Assembly: GCF_028736175.1 (NCBI RefSeq) | Contig: NZ_CP117880.1 | Location: 2,542,001 to 2,606,000 of the forward strand | Reading direction: 5' to 3' | From: Sphingobacterium oryzagri | Lineage (GTDB): Bacteria; Bacteroidota; Bacteroidia; Sphingobacteriales; Sphingobacteriaceae | DNA: 64,000 nucleotides | In this document: piece by piece, positions 8,977 to 17,914 of the stretch | How positions within the stretch are numbered: the first letter of the stretch is position 1 | How the letters are laid out: every line of letters begins with the position of its first letter | Notes under the pieces: model-generated | The model's input: only the letters and a program-made list of their open reading frames with translations | Told to the model about the DNA's origin: nothing | Database searches by the model: none | Translations under genes and position numbers: made by a program

Positions 8977-10233
8977 TCAGCTGTGCAACTGCTTTTCGAG
9001 CGCAGACCGATCTAACCCTTTCTCAAACTTCGCTACAACGATCGTTGCGGCCGTATTGCCGATAATATTGGTAAGGGCACGTGCCTCGCTCATAAATCGA
9101 TCAATACCGAGAATCAGCGCGACGGCCTCGACAGGCACATGCCCTACAACGGGTAGCGTAGCGGCCAGCGTGACAAATCCACTACCAGTAACTCCTGCGG
9201 CGCCTTTGGAAGTTAGTAATAGAACCAGCAGCAAAGAAATTTCCTGCTGAAGCGATAAATGCATATTGAGTGCTTGCGAGATAAATACAGCGGCCATTGT
9301 TAAATAAATGCAGGTGCCGTCGAGATTGAACGAATAACCCGTTGGGATGACCAGTCCGACGATAGGCTTTGCACAGCCGGCGTTTTCGAGCTTCTGCATG
9401 ATACCTGGCAAAGCAGATTCGGAAGATGAGGTGCCCAGTACGATCAACAATTCTTCTTTGATGTACCGGATAAGTTTAAAAATACTGATGCCGACATAAA
9501 AGTGTAAAACGGCACCAATCACGATCACAATAAAGAAAAGGCAAGTAAGGTAAAAGCTGAGCATTAACATGCCCAAAGAGGATAAAGCCGCAACACCGTA
9601 TTTTCCAATGGTAAATCCCATTGCGCCCATAGCACCGATGGGCGCTAGATACATGATCATTTTAATGATTGCAAACAAACCTTTTAGAAAGGAATTTAGG
9701 ACGGATAGCACAGGTGCAGCATGCGTCTGACCAATTTTAGTAAGCGCAATACCAAAGAGCACGGCAAACACCAGTACCTGCAGTAAATTGTCTGAAGCAA
9801 CGGCGGCTACGACATTTTCCGGAATAATACTTAATAACCAGCTCAGCAAATCGTGGCTTTTCTCTGCTTCTTTCACATAATCTGCAACGCTGCTGGCATC
9901 TAAAGTTGCGGGATCAATATTCATTCCCGTACCCGGCTGGATCCAGTTGACGAAAAGTAAGCCGATAACTAGAGCGACAGTGGTCATAATCTCGAAATAA
10001 ACCAAAGCGGTAAAACCAATCTTACCAACCTTCTTCACATCTTGCATACCGGCAATTCCGATCACGATCGAACTAAAAATAAGCGGTGCAATTACCATTT
10101 TTATCAGCTTGATGAAGCCATCGCCCAAGGGTTTCATTTTGACTGCGAAGTCAGGATAATACACGCCCAAAAAAACACCCACGATAATCCCAATGATTAC
10201 CTGGACATACAAACTTTTTAAAACTTGCTGCAT
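8977..10233 (-). CDS. dicarboxylate/amino acid:cation symporter (DAACS family)
   Basis: A 418-residue inner-membrane transporter of the GltP/DctA family, which imports glutamate, aspartate or C4-dicarboxylates with protons or sodium. Family signatures seen: a serine-rich reentrant loop ([11 protein letters not shown]), the substrate/cation segment [16 protein letters not shown], and [11 protein letters not shown] in the second reentrant hairpin. The start is set at the ATG at 10233 ([12 protein letters not shown]), because the 56 residues that a longer frame would add are cysteine- and arginine-rich and not transporter-like. No partner genes are nearby. Confidence 0.9.
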   Translation of the reverse strand: MQQVLKSLYVQVIIGIIVGVFLGVYYPDFAVKMKPLGDGFIKLIKMVIAPLIFSSIVIGIAGMQDVKKVGKIGFTALVYFEIMTTVALVIGLLFVNWIQPGTGMNIDPATLDASSVADYVKEAEKSHDLLSWLLSIIPENVVAAVASDNLLQVLVFAVLFGIALTKIGQTHAAPVLSVLNSFLKGLFAIIKMIMYLAPIGAMGAMGFTIGKYGVAALSSLGMLMLSFYLTCLFFIVIVIGAVLHFYVGISIFKLIRYIKEELLIVLGTSSSESALPGIMQKLENAGCAKPIVGLVIPTGYSFNLDGTCIYLTMAAVFISQALNMHLSLQQEISLLLVLLLTSKGAAGVTGSGFVTLAATLPVVGHVPVEAVALILGIDRFMSEARALTNIIGNTAATIVVAKFEKGLDRSALEKQLHS

Positions 10234-10620
10234 ACCAAAATTTAGTTGACACTTATAATTGCAACCACAAATATATCGAATTTGAAAGAAAAAGGGAGAG
10301 CCTATGTGTACGATACGACGCCTGCAGATTTTCCCCGCTATATTGTCAGGAGCTGCGATCACCAACCTACATAAGCCGATGCCACAGCCGGTGTTTAACA
10401 TTCAACAGCAGATCGAGAATGGAAAAATAAGAAAAACTGAAACCGCCATTTTTCCAGCGCAACAAACACGTCACTTAAGATAGAAGATGCTGCGACACGC
10501 GTGTCTGTTTGTAGACACGGTACGGAGCGAATTAGCAATCGCGTTAAAACGGAAAAAGCCTTTGCGTATGAAGTCATACACAAAGGCTTTAACATATAAA
10601 CGCATAAGCGTTTCGTTTAT
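10234..10620. other. intergenic region with inverted repeats
   Basis: About 390 bp between the symporter start and the YceI stop. It holds GTGTCT-N6-AGACAC (10501-10518), a possible operator; the YceI terminator at 10553-10590; and a small AAACGC/GCGTTT hairpin at 10598-10613. No gene is supported. Confidence 0.5.
10553..10590 (-). terminator. rho-independent terminator of the YceI gene
   Basis: A long stem (AAAGCCTTTG pairs with CAAAGGCTTT and continues inward through GTATG/CATAC with one mismatch). On the minus strand it ends in a T run. Confidence 0.7.
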
Positions 10621-11298
10621 TTATTTCTTTGTTGCGTTTACATTGATACCGATTTCAATATCTTTGCTAATCATCCATTCGGATGGATCACCTTCCGACG
10701 TGCCGAATTTGATTCCCCAGTCTGCACGGTTAACTGTAAATTTAGCGGCAACAGCTACTTTTTCACCTTCTACCGTAATTTTAGCAGGGAAAGAGATATT
10801 TAATGTGCTATCTAACAACGTTAAGTTTCCACTAACGGTTTTGTTTGCACCTTCAATAGCATCAGCTGCGGCTGCACCTTGCAAATCTGAAATTTGCGTA
10901 ATTTTGAAAGCTGCTGTAGCAAATTTTTCTACGTCAAAGAAGTCTGCATTTTTCAAGTGGTTTTCTAAATCAGATGATTTTTTGTCTGCTTCTGTTACCG
11001 AAGCTGAATCTACTTTTAAAGATTTCATATCGATTGTAAATTCACCCGCTGTGACATTGCTGCCATCAACCGACAATTCACCTGACGACAGCGCCAACGT
11101 TCCCCAACGCGGTGCAAATCCACCTTTGTGAAAAGCTTTCCAATCAACTTTAGAGGTAGCTAAGTCAACCGCGTAGTTGTCGCCCTGCGCTTCAGCAACA
11201 GTTTGCTCTGAAGATGTAACTGTGTTTGAGCTGTTTCCGCCACAAGAAGCGAAAATGATGGCAGCAGCAGCTACCAACGATAAACCGATTTTTTTCAT
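10621..11298 (-). CDS. YceI family lipoprotein
   Basis: A 225-residue exported protein. The N-terminus is a lipoprotein signal (MKKIGLSLVAAAAII followed by FASC, acylated Cys near residue 19), then a Ser/Thr-rich linker. From about residue 40 it is a YceI lipocalin-like beta-barrel: VDLATSKVDWKAFHKGG, a central VSGNLTLLDSTLNISFPAKI and the C-terminal NRADWGIKFG signature. YceI proteins bind long polyisoprenoid or fatty amide ligands; no specific role can be read from context. It is a single gene with its own terminator. Confidence 0.92.
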   Translation of the reverse strand: MKKIGLSLVAAAAIIFASCGGNSSNTVTSSEQTVAEAQGDNYAVDLATSKVDWKAFHKGGFAPRWGTLALSSGELSVDGSNVTAGEFTIDMKSLKVDSASVTEADKKSSDLENHLKNADFFDVEKFATAAFKITQISDLQGAAAADAIEGANKTVSGNLTLLDSTLNISFPAKITVEGEKVAVAAKFTVNRADWGIKFGTSEGDPSEWMISKDIEIGINVNATKK

Positions 11299-11434
11299 AA
11301 ATTATATGTTTTTTGTTCTAAATCACGTTAAAATTATTCAACTTTTTTCTTCTTCGCAATATTATTTTTAATATTAGTCATAAAAAGACAATAAAATTAC
11401 CATTTTGTAAAAGTTACAACATGCAAATAACATA

Positions 11435-12670
11435 CTAATCCAGGCTGCTTAAGGCGTTTTTAATGATTGCGATTGCCTCGCCAAGCTGCTGCTTGCTGAT
11501 AACCAGTGGCGGCGCAAAACGTATCTTATCGCCATGCGTAGGTTTCGCGAGCAATCCGTGTTTCAGCAGGGTTAAGCACAGCGTGTAAGCCGCATCTGGA
11601 TCATCGTGCTGAATGACGATTGCGTTTAGCAAACCTTTGCCCCTAACCTCTTTAACCGCCGGGTGTGCAAATTGTTTTAGCTCACTTCGAAAATAATCAC
11701 CGAGCTCAGCGGCATGCGCTGCCAGGTTTTCTTCTTGGAGCACCTCAAGCGCTGCGATAGCAACGGCACAAGCTAACGGATTTCCGCCATACGTAGACCC
11801 GTGCTCGCCGGGTTGTATCGTCAACATTATTTCTTCGCTGCTCAATACAGCAGAAATGGGTAATAAGCCGCCACTGAGTGCTTTGCCTAAGATCAACACA
11901 TCTGGCTTTACATTTTCATAATCGCAGGCAAGCATTCGTCCGGTGCGCGATAAGCCTGTTTGGATTTCATCGGCAATAAACAGAACCTGATGTGCCTTGC
12001 ACAGCGAAAACGCAGCCGCCAGATAGCCTTCGTCTGGCACATACACGCCGGCCTCGCCCTGTATAGGCTCGACTAAAAATCCTACAACGGTTGGATCTGC
12101 CAATGCTGCTTCCAGCGCGTGCAAATCGTTATATGGTACGGTGACATATCCGGAAACAAACGGACCAAAATCTTTACGCGCACTTTCGTCTGTGCTAAAC
12201 GAAATGACATTGATCGTGCGGCCATGAAAATTGCCTTCTACAGTAATAATTTTTGCTTCGCCAGCTGGAACACCTTTAACGTTGTAACCCCATTTGCGCG
12301 CGAGCTTCAGCGCAGTTTCCACGGCTTCTACGCCGGTATTCATCGGCAAAACCCGCTCATAACCAAAGTAAGCTGTTATATATTTGGTGTAGTCGGCCAA
12401 CTTATCGCTATGGAATGCACGTGAGGTCAACGTCAATAGATGCGCTTGCTTGACCAATGCATCGACAATTTTAGGATGACAGTGCCCTTGATTAACAGCA
12501 GAATAGCCCGATAGAAAATCAAAAAATCGTTTGCCTTCCACATCCCAAACAAAAGCGCCTTCCCCCCTTTCTAAAACCACCGGTAACGGATGGTAGTTGT
12601 GCGCGCCGTATGTCCACTCGGTATCGATATATTGCTTGGTTTTTTCGCCTGTCGGATAAGTGTGTTGCAT
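11435..12670 (-). CDS. rocD: ornithine--oxo-acid aminotransferase
   Basis: A 411-residue class III PLP aminotransferase that converts ornithine and 2-oxoglutarate to glutamate semialdehyde and glutamate. It begins with [25 protein letters not shown], characteristic of ornithine aminotransferases, and carries GCHPKI-like HCHPKIV, the [10 protein letters not shown] cofactor segment, the DEIQTG motif and the lysine in [10 protein letters not shown]. The ATG at 12670 gives the family length; an upstream frame to 12751 would add a hydrophobic, non-conserved stretch. There is no adjacent arginine or proline pathway gene. Confidence 0.92.
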   Translation of the reverse strand: MQHTYPTGEKTKQYIDTEWTYGAHNYHPLPVVLERGEGAFVWDVEGKRFFDFLSGYSAVNQGHCHPKIVDALVKQAHLLTLTSRAFHSDKLADYTKYITAYFGYERVLPMNTGVEAVETALKLARKWGYNVKGVPAGEAKIITVEGNFHGRTINVISFSTDESARKDFGPFVSGYVTVPYNDLHALEAALADPTVVGFLVEPIQGEAGVYVPDEGYLAAAFSLCKAHQVLFIADEIQTGLSRTGRMLACDYENVKPDVLILGKALSGGLLPISAVLSSEEIMLTIQPGEHGSTYGGNPLACAVAIAALEVLQEENLAAHAAELGDYFRSELKQFAHPAVKEVRGKGLLNAIVIQHDDPDAAYTLCLTLLKHGLLAKPTHGDKIRFAPPLVISKQQLGEAIAIIKNALSSLD

Positions 12671-12864
12671 ATTACTTCGTTTTGAATGAGCAACCAAAAT
12701 AGCAATAATTACTAAAATTCGGAAGTTTGTTACAGCACCTTTGCTTGACATGAGCTTTTGCAGGCCTGCCGTTGAGTCCGAAGTCTACCGATAAGCTTGT
12801 CTTTACAAAATAATTTTGAGATATTTATTCGCATTCAAATGAATGTAAACATAGCTTATTTTTT

Positions 12865-14736
12865 ATGAAGTTGTCCGGCCTCTATTTCTGCATGTTATTT
12901 ATCCTCTCGTTTTCTTGCCATGCTGCATTTGGCCAGCAGGATACGATTCGGCAGGACACTTCTCATCAAATCGGTAAAAAGGAAGTGGAGCTCGATGCGC
13001 TCCGGAAACAGCAATATGCAGATTCGCTACATCGTGCTCGTCTGGAAGACCAACTTTTGCAGGTGCAACGCGGCGACTTTGAAGAAAAACGTAAGCTGCT
13101 GGCAGAGATCAATATATTAAAGAGTAGAGACTCTATATTGATGGCCAGACGCCGATTAAAAGTAGATTCTCTCCGCAATTTAAATAGCGGTAGCCCGGTT
13201 ATCGCATTTCAGGATACGTTATTCAAAATTTATACGGCCATTGGCAGTTACACGGCTGCCGATCGCGCTTCGGCTGTGGCTTCCCGGATACGTGTGCTGA
13301 CTGAAAACATGGCTTTTCAAACCGATTCGCTCAAGGTGACGCAAAATGAAGACGGTTGGTTGCTGCTGTGGCAAGAGCAGATTATCGCGAGCGTCAATGC
13401 GCAAGATGCACTTTGGGCAAACAAGACGGCCGAAGAACTGGCGCTATCGTATCAGCAAGTGATCAAAGATGCTATAGAAAGCCAACGCGAGCAAACCAGT
13501 TTGCCCAGGTTGTTGAAAGCTGTAGGCTTAGCACTTTTGCTTTTAAGTAGCTTGATCTTGATTATTTTCTCGATCGGAAAATTCATGCATTACCTCAAAA
13601 GGAAGACCTTATTGGCTAAAGATCGTATCTTTCACGGTATCAAAATACGTGGTTATGTGCTTGTCACCTCTTCACGGCAAGTAAGGTTTGTTTGGATAAT
13701 ACTTGCGGTATTCCGCTGGATATTCATCCTACTTGCTATTTATCTTGCGCTACCGATATTACTCAATTTATTTCCAGAAACGGAAGGCTATGCGCCCATG
13801 CTGGTGGGTTATTTTTTATCCCCATTAAAGAAAGTAGCGACAGCCGTAATCGCCTATTTCCCGAATATGATCACGATTTTTGTGATCTGTATTGTTTTTC
13901 ATTATTTACTCAAGCTACTGAAATTTTTCGCGAGAGAATTGCAAAACGAAGCGTTAACCATTCCAGGATTTTACAAAGAATGGGCTATCCCAACCTATCA
14001 AATATTACGAGTTTTGCTATTGGCTTTTCTGTTAGTAGTCATTTTTCCGTATCTCCCAGGATCCGATTCGCCAATCTTCAAAGGTATTTCGGTTTTTATT
14101 GGCGTGCTCTTTACGTTTAGTTCGGCAGGCGCACTGGGTAATATCGTTGCTGGCCTGTTGCTCACCTACATGCGTTCGTTTTCTATTGGCGATCGCATAA
14201 AAATAGGTGAAGTATCTGGTGATATTATTGAAAAATCGCTGTTGGTAACGCGTGTACGGACAATTAAAAATGAAGTTATTTCTATACCGAACGCGCAAAT
14301 TCTAAACAGCCATACCATCAACTACAGTGCGGATGCGCAAGCCTTGGGTTTGATTATCCATATTGATATTACGCTGGCCTATGAAATTCCCTGGCAGGAC
14401 GTTCATCGCCTCGCCAAATTGGCGGCTGCGAAGACCGAGCGGCTGGAATCCGATCCGGCGCCTTTTGTTTTGCAAAATGGCCTGCATGATTTTTATGTTT
14501 CGTATCAGCTAAATGCGTATACGAAACATCCCAATCAGCAGGCTTTTATTTACTCCGAACTTTATAAGCATGTTTTGGATACCTTTCATGCTGCAGGAAT
14601 TGAAATCCTCTCACCACATTATCATGCCGTGCGCGATGGAAGTTTGCGCGATATACCATCGGAACATCGCGGCGAAGACAGTCATCACGATGGCATCCGT
14701 CTCGATATCAATCGAAAAAAAGATCAGAAATTATAA
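12865..14736 (+). CDS. mechanosensitive ion channel of the MscS family
   Basis: A 623-residue membrane protein. A signal peptide (residues 1-24, ending AFGQ) leads into a periplasmic, coiled-coil-rich and SPOR-unlike region to about residue 210. Four or so transmembrane helices follow, and then the MscS core: the pore-lining glycine/alanine-rich helix (FSSAGALGNIVAGLLL) and the beta-domain (FSIGDRIKIGEVSGDIIEKSLLVTRVRTIKNEVISIPNAQI in outline). It opens under membrane tension to release solutes in osmotic downshock. The extended N-terminus resembles large MscM/MscK-type relatives. A TAATTTTG box lies about 45 bp upstream, without a clear -33 partner. Confidence 0.9.
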   Translation: MKLSGLYFCMLFILSFSCHAAFGQQDTIRQDTSHQIGKKEVELDALRKQQYADSLHRARLEDQLLQVQRGDFEEKRKLLAEINILKSRDSILMARRRLKVDSLRNLNSGSPVIAFQDTLFKIYTAIGSYTAADRASAVASRIRVLTENMAFQTDSLKVTQNEDGWLLLWQEQIIASVNAQDALWANKTAEELALSYQQVIKDAIESQREQTSLPRLLKAVGLALLLLSSLILIIFSIGKFMHYLKRKTLLAKDRIFHGIKIRGYVLVTSSRQVRFVWIILAVFRWIFILLAIYLALPILLNLFPETEGYAPMLVGYFLSPLKKVATAVIAYFPNMITIFVICIVFHYLLKLLKFFARELQNEALTIPGFYKEWAIPTYQILRVLLLAFLLVVIFPYLPGSDSPIFKGISVFIGVLFTFSSAGALGNIVAGLLLTYMRSFSIGDRIKIGEVSGDIIEKSLLVTRVRTIKNEVISIPNAQILNSHTINYSADAQALGLIIHIDITLAYEIPWQDVHRLAKLAAAKTERLESDPAPFVLQNGLHDFYVSYQLNAYTKHPNQQAFIYSELYKHVLDTFHAAGIEILSPHYHAVRDGSLRDIPSEHRGEDSHHDGIRLDINRKKDQKL

Positions 14737-14755
14737 CGTATTATTTGCTATTGCA

Positions 14756-15541
14756 TTAAGCTCCCTGACCGAGATAAATGCTTAATGCGCCGTCGATAAA
14801 AATTGTTGAACCTGTGACGTAGCTGCTTTCTTCACTTGCCAGGTAAACGGCAGCGCCCTTAATATCATCGACCACGCCCGCACGTTTCATTGGGATGTTC
14901 GCTTCTTTTTCCTTGCGAACGCTAGCATCGTCTACCGCCTCTTTGTTCATATCGGTTAATATCATACCTGGAGCGATATTGTTTACGGTAATGCCTTTGT
15001 CAGCAAGTTCAATAGCCAGACTACGCGCAAAATTCTTCAATCCGCCTTTAGAAGCGTTATAATCGGCATTTCCGGCATTGACGACATCTTCATGGATGGA
15101 GCTTACGTTGATAATGCGGCCAGTTGTTTGGTTTTTATTCCAGTATTTCAAGTACGCACGCGAACAAAAAAACGGTCCATACAGGTTTGTTTTCAAGCAA
15201 AGGTCAAACGTTTTCGTTTCCATTTCTGATACCGGAATATTGCTTCCATTTACCCCCGCGTTGTTAACCAAAATATCAATTTGGCCAAACTCTTCGTGTA
15301 CCTGCTTAAAAAGTTGGTTTACGCTGTTTTCATCGCCCACATCGATTTGATAAAAGACGTTCTTATGTCCTCTGTCATCGAGATGTTTGCTGGTTTCCGC
15401 TGCGCTTTCCTCGTCGCTATGGTAGGTGATTACAACAATGGCACCTTCTTCTGCAAATGCCTCCGCGATGCCGCGGCCAATACCCGAGTCAGAGCCGGTA
15501 ACGATAGCTACCTTACCTTCTAGTTTCTTTTTCATACTCAT
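14756..15541 (-). CDS. SDR family oxidoreductase
   Basis: A 261-residue classical short-chain dehydrogenase. The nucleotide loop TGSDSGIGRG is at residues 14-23, NNAG is in the middle, and the catalytic Ser and YNASK follow. The C-terminus GSTIFIDGA is typical of glucose-1-dehydrogenase-like and 3-oxoacyl-ACP-reductase-like SDRs. The preference for NADP or NAD and the substrate cannot be told. It starts at ATG 15541 or 15535. It is convergent with the MscS gene, whose stop lies 19 bp away. Confidence 0.88.
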   Translation of the reverse strand: MSMKKKLEGKVAIVTGSDSGIGRGIAEAFAEEGAIVVITYHSDEESAAETSKHLDDRGHKNVFYQIDVGDENSVNQLFKQVHEEFGQIDILVNNAGVNGSNIPVSEMETKTFDLCLKTNLYGPFFCSRAYLKYWNKNQTTGRIINVSSIHEDVVNAGNADYNASKGGLKNFARSLAIELADKGITVNNIAPGMILTDMNKEAVDDASVRKEKEANIPMKRAGVVDDIKGAAVYLASEESSYVTGSTIFIDGALSIYLGQGA

Positions 15542-15620
15542 TTTTGATGGTTAACAGAATAACAGATGAAGCAGCAAAGGGTTTGAAAAAACAAGACATT
15601 TCGCCATAGACCATAACGCG

Positions 15621-15653
15621 TGCAGGCGACTGGAATAATATCAGTCGCCTGCA
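15621..15653. repeat. perfect 12-bp inverted repeat after the signalling operon
   Basis: TGCAGGCGACTG (15621-15632) and CAGTCGCCTGCA (15642-15653) are separated by 9 bp. It lies 35 bp past the receiver stop and probably ends the operon transcript, but there is no T run on the minus strand, so it is not a canonical terminator. Confidence 0.5.
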
Positions 15654-15688
15654 AGTGCTATCGTCGCGCGCCATGCCCAGCGTGTATG

Positions 15689-16066
15689 TTATTGCGCCTC
15701 GGCTTCAGCCAGTACACGAGCTACCGTGTTTTCAAGATCTACAATATCAAATGGCTTTGGCAAATATGCATCGGCGCCGGCTTTGTCTGCCAATAAATGA
15801 ATATCATTGTTTGCAGAAATGTAGACTACGGGTATTTTTTTGTACTCGTCATGTTGTTTCAGCAATCTGGTGGCTTCAATTCCGCCAATTTCCGGAATCC
15901 AGTTGTCCATTAAGATGGCATCCGGACGGGTTTCGGTGACCTTCTCGATAATATCATGCGATGTCTCGGAAATTTTCACCTCATAGCCTGCATCCACCAA
16001 AATGATCGTACATACCTCCAAAATATTGACATCATCGTCAAATATTAATATTGTTTTATTCTTCAT
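15689..16066 (-). CDS. single-domain response regulator (REC)
   Basis: A 125-residue stand-alone receiver. The acidic pocket is FDDD near residues 9-12, the phospho-acceptor Asp is in ILMDNWIP (about residue 54), and the conserved Lys is in LPKPFD. The residue after the acceptor is the unusual NW rather than the common small/hydrophobic MMMP. It has no output domain, so it would pass phosphate on or act by protein contact. It is the last gene of the minus-strand signalling operon, 48 bp behind CheB. Confidence 0.9.
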   Translation of the reverse strand: MKNKTILIFDDDVNILEVCTIILVDAGYEVKISETSHDIIEKVTETRPDAILMDNWIPEIGGIEATRLLKQHDEYKKIPVVYISANNDIHLLADKAGADAYLPKPFDIVDLENTVARVLAEAEAQ

Positions 16067-16114
16067 AGCTCTAATTTCTATCGTATCAACGTTTTGCTGC
16101 TGCGAGATAGCTCG

Positions 16115-16702
16115 CTAGCGATTAAATTGGTTTACAAATGTCGCCATTTCGTGCGGTTTTAAAACATAATCGACGGTATTATGTTCTAACGCCCGTTGCG
16201 GCATGTAGGAAACTTCTGCTGTTTCCGGATCTTGCACAAGGAGTAATCCGCCGCGTTGTTTCACATATTTCAATCCTTCTACGCCATCGGCATTAGCACC
16301 GGATAACAACATAGCGGCTAGATTATCTGAAAAAACTTGTGCGGCCGATTGAAAGGAAACGTCGATCGATGGTCGCGAATAGTTTAATTTCTCCGAACAG
16401 TCTAACGAAACCAATTGTTCGTTTTCAAAAAGCAGGTGGTAGTCAGACGGCACCAAGTATATTGTTCCGGCTTGCAAAACCATTTTATCACCGGCCTCCA
16501 ACACGGGCGAATTGCTGTAATTCATCAGGAGTACATCCAACACCGAATCGGGATCGGGTTTACGATGCAAAATAATTAAGATAGGAAACGAGAGGTCGCT
16601 ACGTAAATTGGGCAACATAGCCAATATAACTTTCAGGCTGCCCGCTGAGCCGCCGATCAACAACATCTTTATTTTTTTTCCTTTGTGCTCCACCGCCATC
16701 AT
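16115..16702 (-). CDS. CheB-type protein-glutamate methylesterase, catalytic domain only
   Basis: A 195-residue protein consisting of the CheB methylesterase domain without the N-terminal receiver. The Ser-His-Asp triad is visible: GGSAGSL (Ser), ILHRKPD (His) and LLSGANADGVEGL (Asp). CheB removes methyl groups from, or deamidates, receptor glutamyl sites. No methyl-accepting protein is encoded in this window. The ATG at 16702 or 16699 begins within 5 bp of the CheR stop codon and fits better than an upstream start at 16732 inside CheR. Confidence 0.88.
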   Translation of the reverse strand: MMAVEHKGKKIKMLLIGGSAGSLKVILAMLPNLRSDLSFPILIILHRKPDPDSVLDVLLMNYSNSPVLEAGDKMVLQAGTIYLVPSDYHLLFENEQLVSLDCSEKLNYSRPSIDVSFQSAAQVFSDNLAAMLLSGANADGVEGLKYVKQRGGLLLVQDPETAEVSYMPQRALEHNTVDYVLKPHEMATFVNQFNR

Positions 16703-16703
16703 A

Positions 16704-17528
16704 TTATATGGTTTTTCGCCAAATTTTTTCACTATCCAGTTGCTTGTATTTATTTTCTAAGTTTGAAAACCGGATAGTTTCCTTCGCTCCTAAAGCCAGA
16801 AAGCCAAGATTGTCTAAACTATCGTCGAACAATTGGAAAACATGGTTCTGCAGTTCTTTGTCAAAATAAATCAGCACATTTCTACAAATGATTAACTGAA
16901 ACTCATTGAATGAGCTATCTGACACCAAGTTATGCGTAGAAAAAATCATTTTCTCACTCAGCTCGGTATGGAATTTCACCATATCGTAATTCGCCATATA
17001 ATACGAGGAGAAATCTTCTTTTCCGCCAGACAGGATATAGTTTTCGGAGTATTGCTTCATGTGAGCAATAGGAAATATTCCTTTGGATGCTTTTTCTAAA
17101 ACGCCCGGATTGATATCTGTGGCGTATATTAAAGCACGTTTGTAGAGGTTGGCCTCTTTTAATAAAATAGCGATAGAATAAGCTTCTTCACCGGTAGAAC
17201 ATCCCGCCAACCAAATCCGAATAAACGGATAAGTACCCAACTGCGGCAATACTTTCTCACGCAGCGCCTTAAAAAACGAGGGATCGCGGAACATTTCGGT
17301 AACATTTACCGTAATTTCTTCAATAAACCGCTGTAAATATTCAGGATGATGGAGCAATCGATAGCGCAGCTCAGCAAAAGACGTAAATTTATCAATTAAG
17401 CAAATACGATTAATACGCCGCTTCAGCGAGGCTTTGCTATATTGCGTAAAGTCATAACCGTACAGGCGCGATACATCCGCAAGGAGCACGTCCAGTTCAT
17501 CGTCCTTTATAATATTTGGTTCTAACAT
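16704..17528 (-). CDS. CheR-type protein-glutamate methyltransferase
   Basis: A 274-residue SAM-dependent methyltransferase: an all-helical N-terminal domain (DVSRLYGYDFTQYS, then RINRICL) and a Rossmann domain with the SAM motif WLAGCSTGEEAYS and IICRNVLIYF. It would methylate glutamates on a sensory protein. The gene starts directly after the stop of the preceding receiver (TAA-ATG), indicating translational coupling. With a receiver-less CheB beside it and no chemoreceptor or CheA, the target may be one of the large kinases of the same operon. Confidence 0.9.
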   Translation of the reverse strand: MLEPNIIKDDELDVLLADVSRLYGYDFTQYSKASLKRRINRICLIDKFTSFAELRYRLLHHPEYLQRFIEEITVNVTEMFRDPSFFKALREKVLPQLGTYPFIRIWLAGCSTGEEAYSIAILLKEANLYKRALIYATDINPGVLEKASKGIFPIAHMKQYSENYILSGGKEDFSSYYMANYDMVKFHTELSEKMIFSTHNLVSDSSFNEFQLIICRNVLIYFDKELQNHVFQLFDDSLDNLGFLALGAKETIRFSNLENKYKQLDSEKIWRKTI

Positions 17529-17903
17529 TTAACTCACCTTTTCGATTACAGCGATCAATTTATCAATATCAACCGGTTTCGACACGTAGCCTTTTGCACC
17601 AGCTTCCAAACATTTTTCCCGATCTCCAGACATGGCCTGCGCCGTAACCGATACTACGGGTGTATCGTTGTACAGCGCCGGATTGCTTGCGATCATGCGC
17701 AACGCTTCATATCCATCCATTTCTGGCATCATCATATCCATTAGTACCACGCGAATATCATCTCTATCGGCGAGCATATGCAATCCTTCTGTCGCGCTCA
17801 ACGCGCTGACGGCTACATATCCTCTGGCTTTCAGCGCCAAGCGAAGCGCAAAGATATTACGCGTGTCATCATCGATTATCAAGACCGATTTCTTCAGTAT
17901 CAT
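17529..17903 (-). CDS. single-domain response regulator (REC)
   Basis: A 124-residue receiver with IIDDD, the acceptor Asp in VVLMDMMMPEMDGYEAL and Lys in SKPVD. It is strikingly similar to the last receiver of the hybrid kinase encoded just upstream (shared DDDxRNIF, MDMMMPEMDGYE, TAxAMxGDRExC and SKPVD), which suggests duplication of that domain. The ATG at 17903 is used; the longer frame starts with TTG at 17933, inside the kinase gene. Confidence 0.9.
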   Translation of the reverse strand: MILKKSVLIIDDDTRNIFALRLALKARGYVAVSALSATEGLHMLADRDDIRVVLMDMMMPEMDGYEALRMIASNPALYNDTPVVSVTAQAMSGDREKCLEAGAKGYVSKPVDIDKLIAVIEKVS

Positions 17904-17914
17904 AGCGCCGTTCT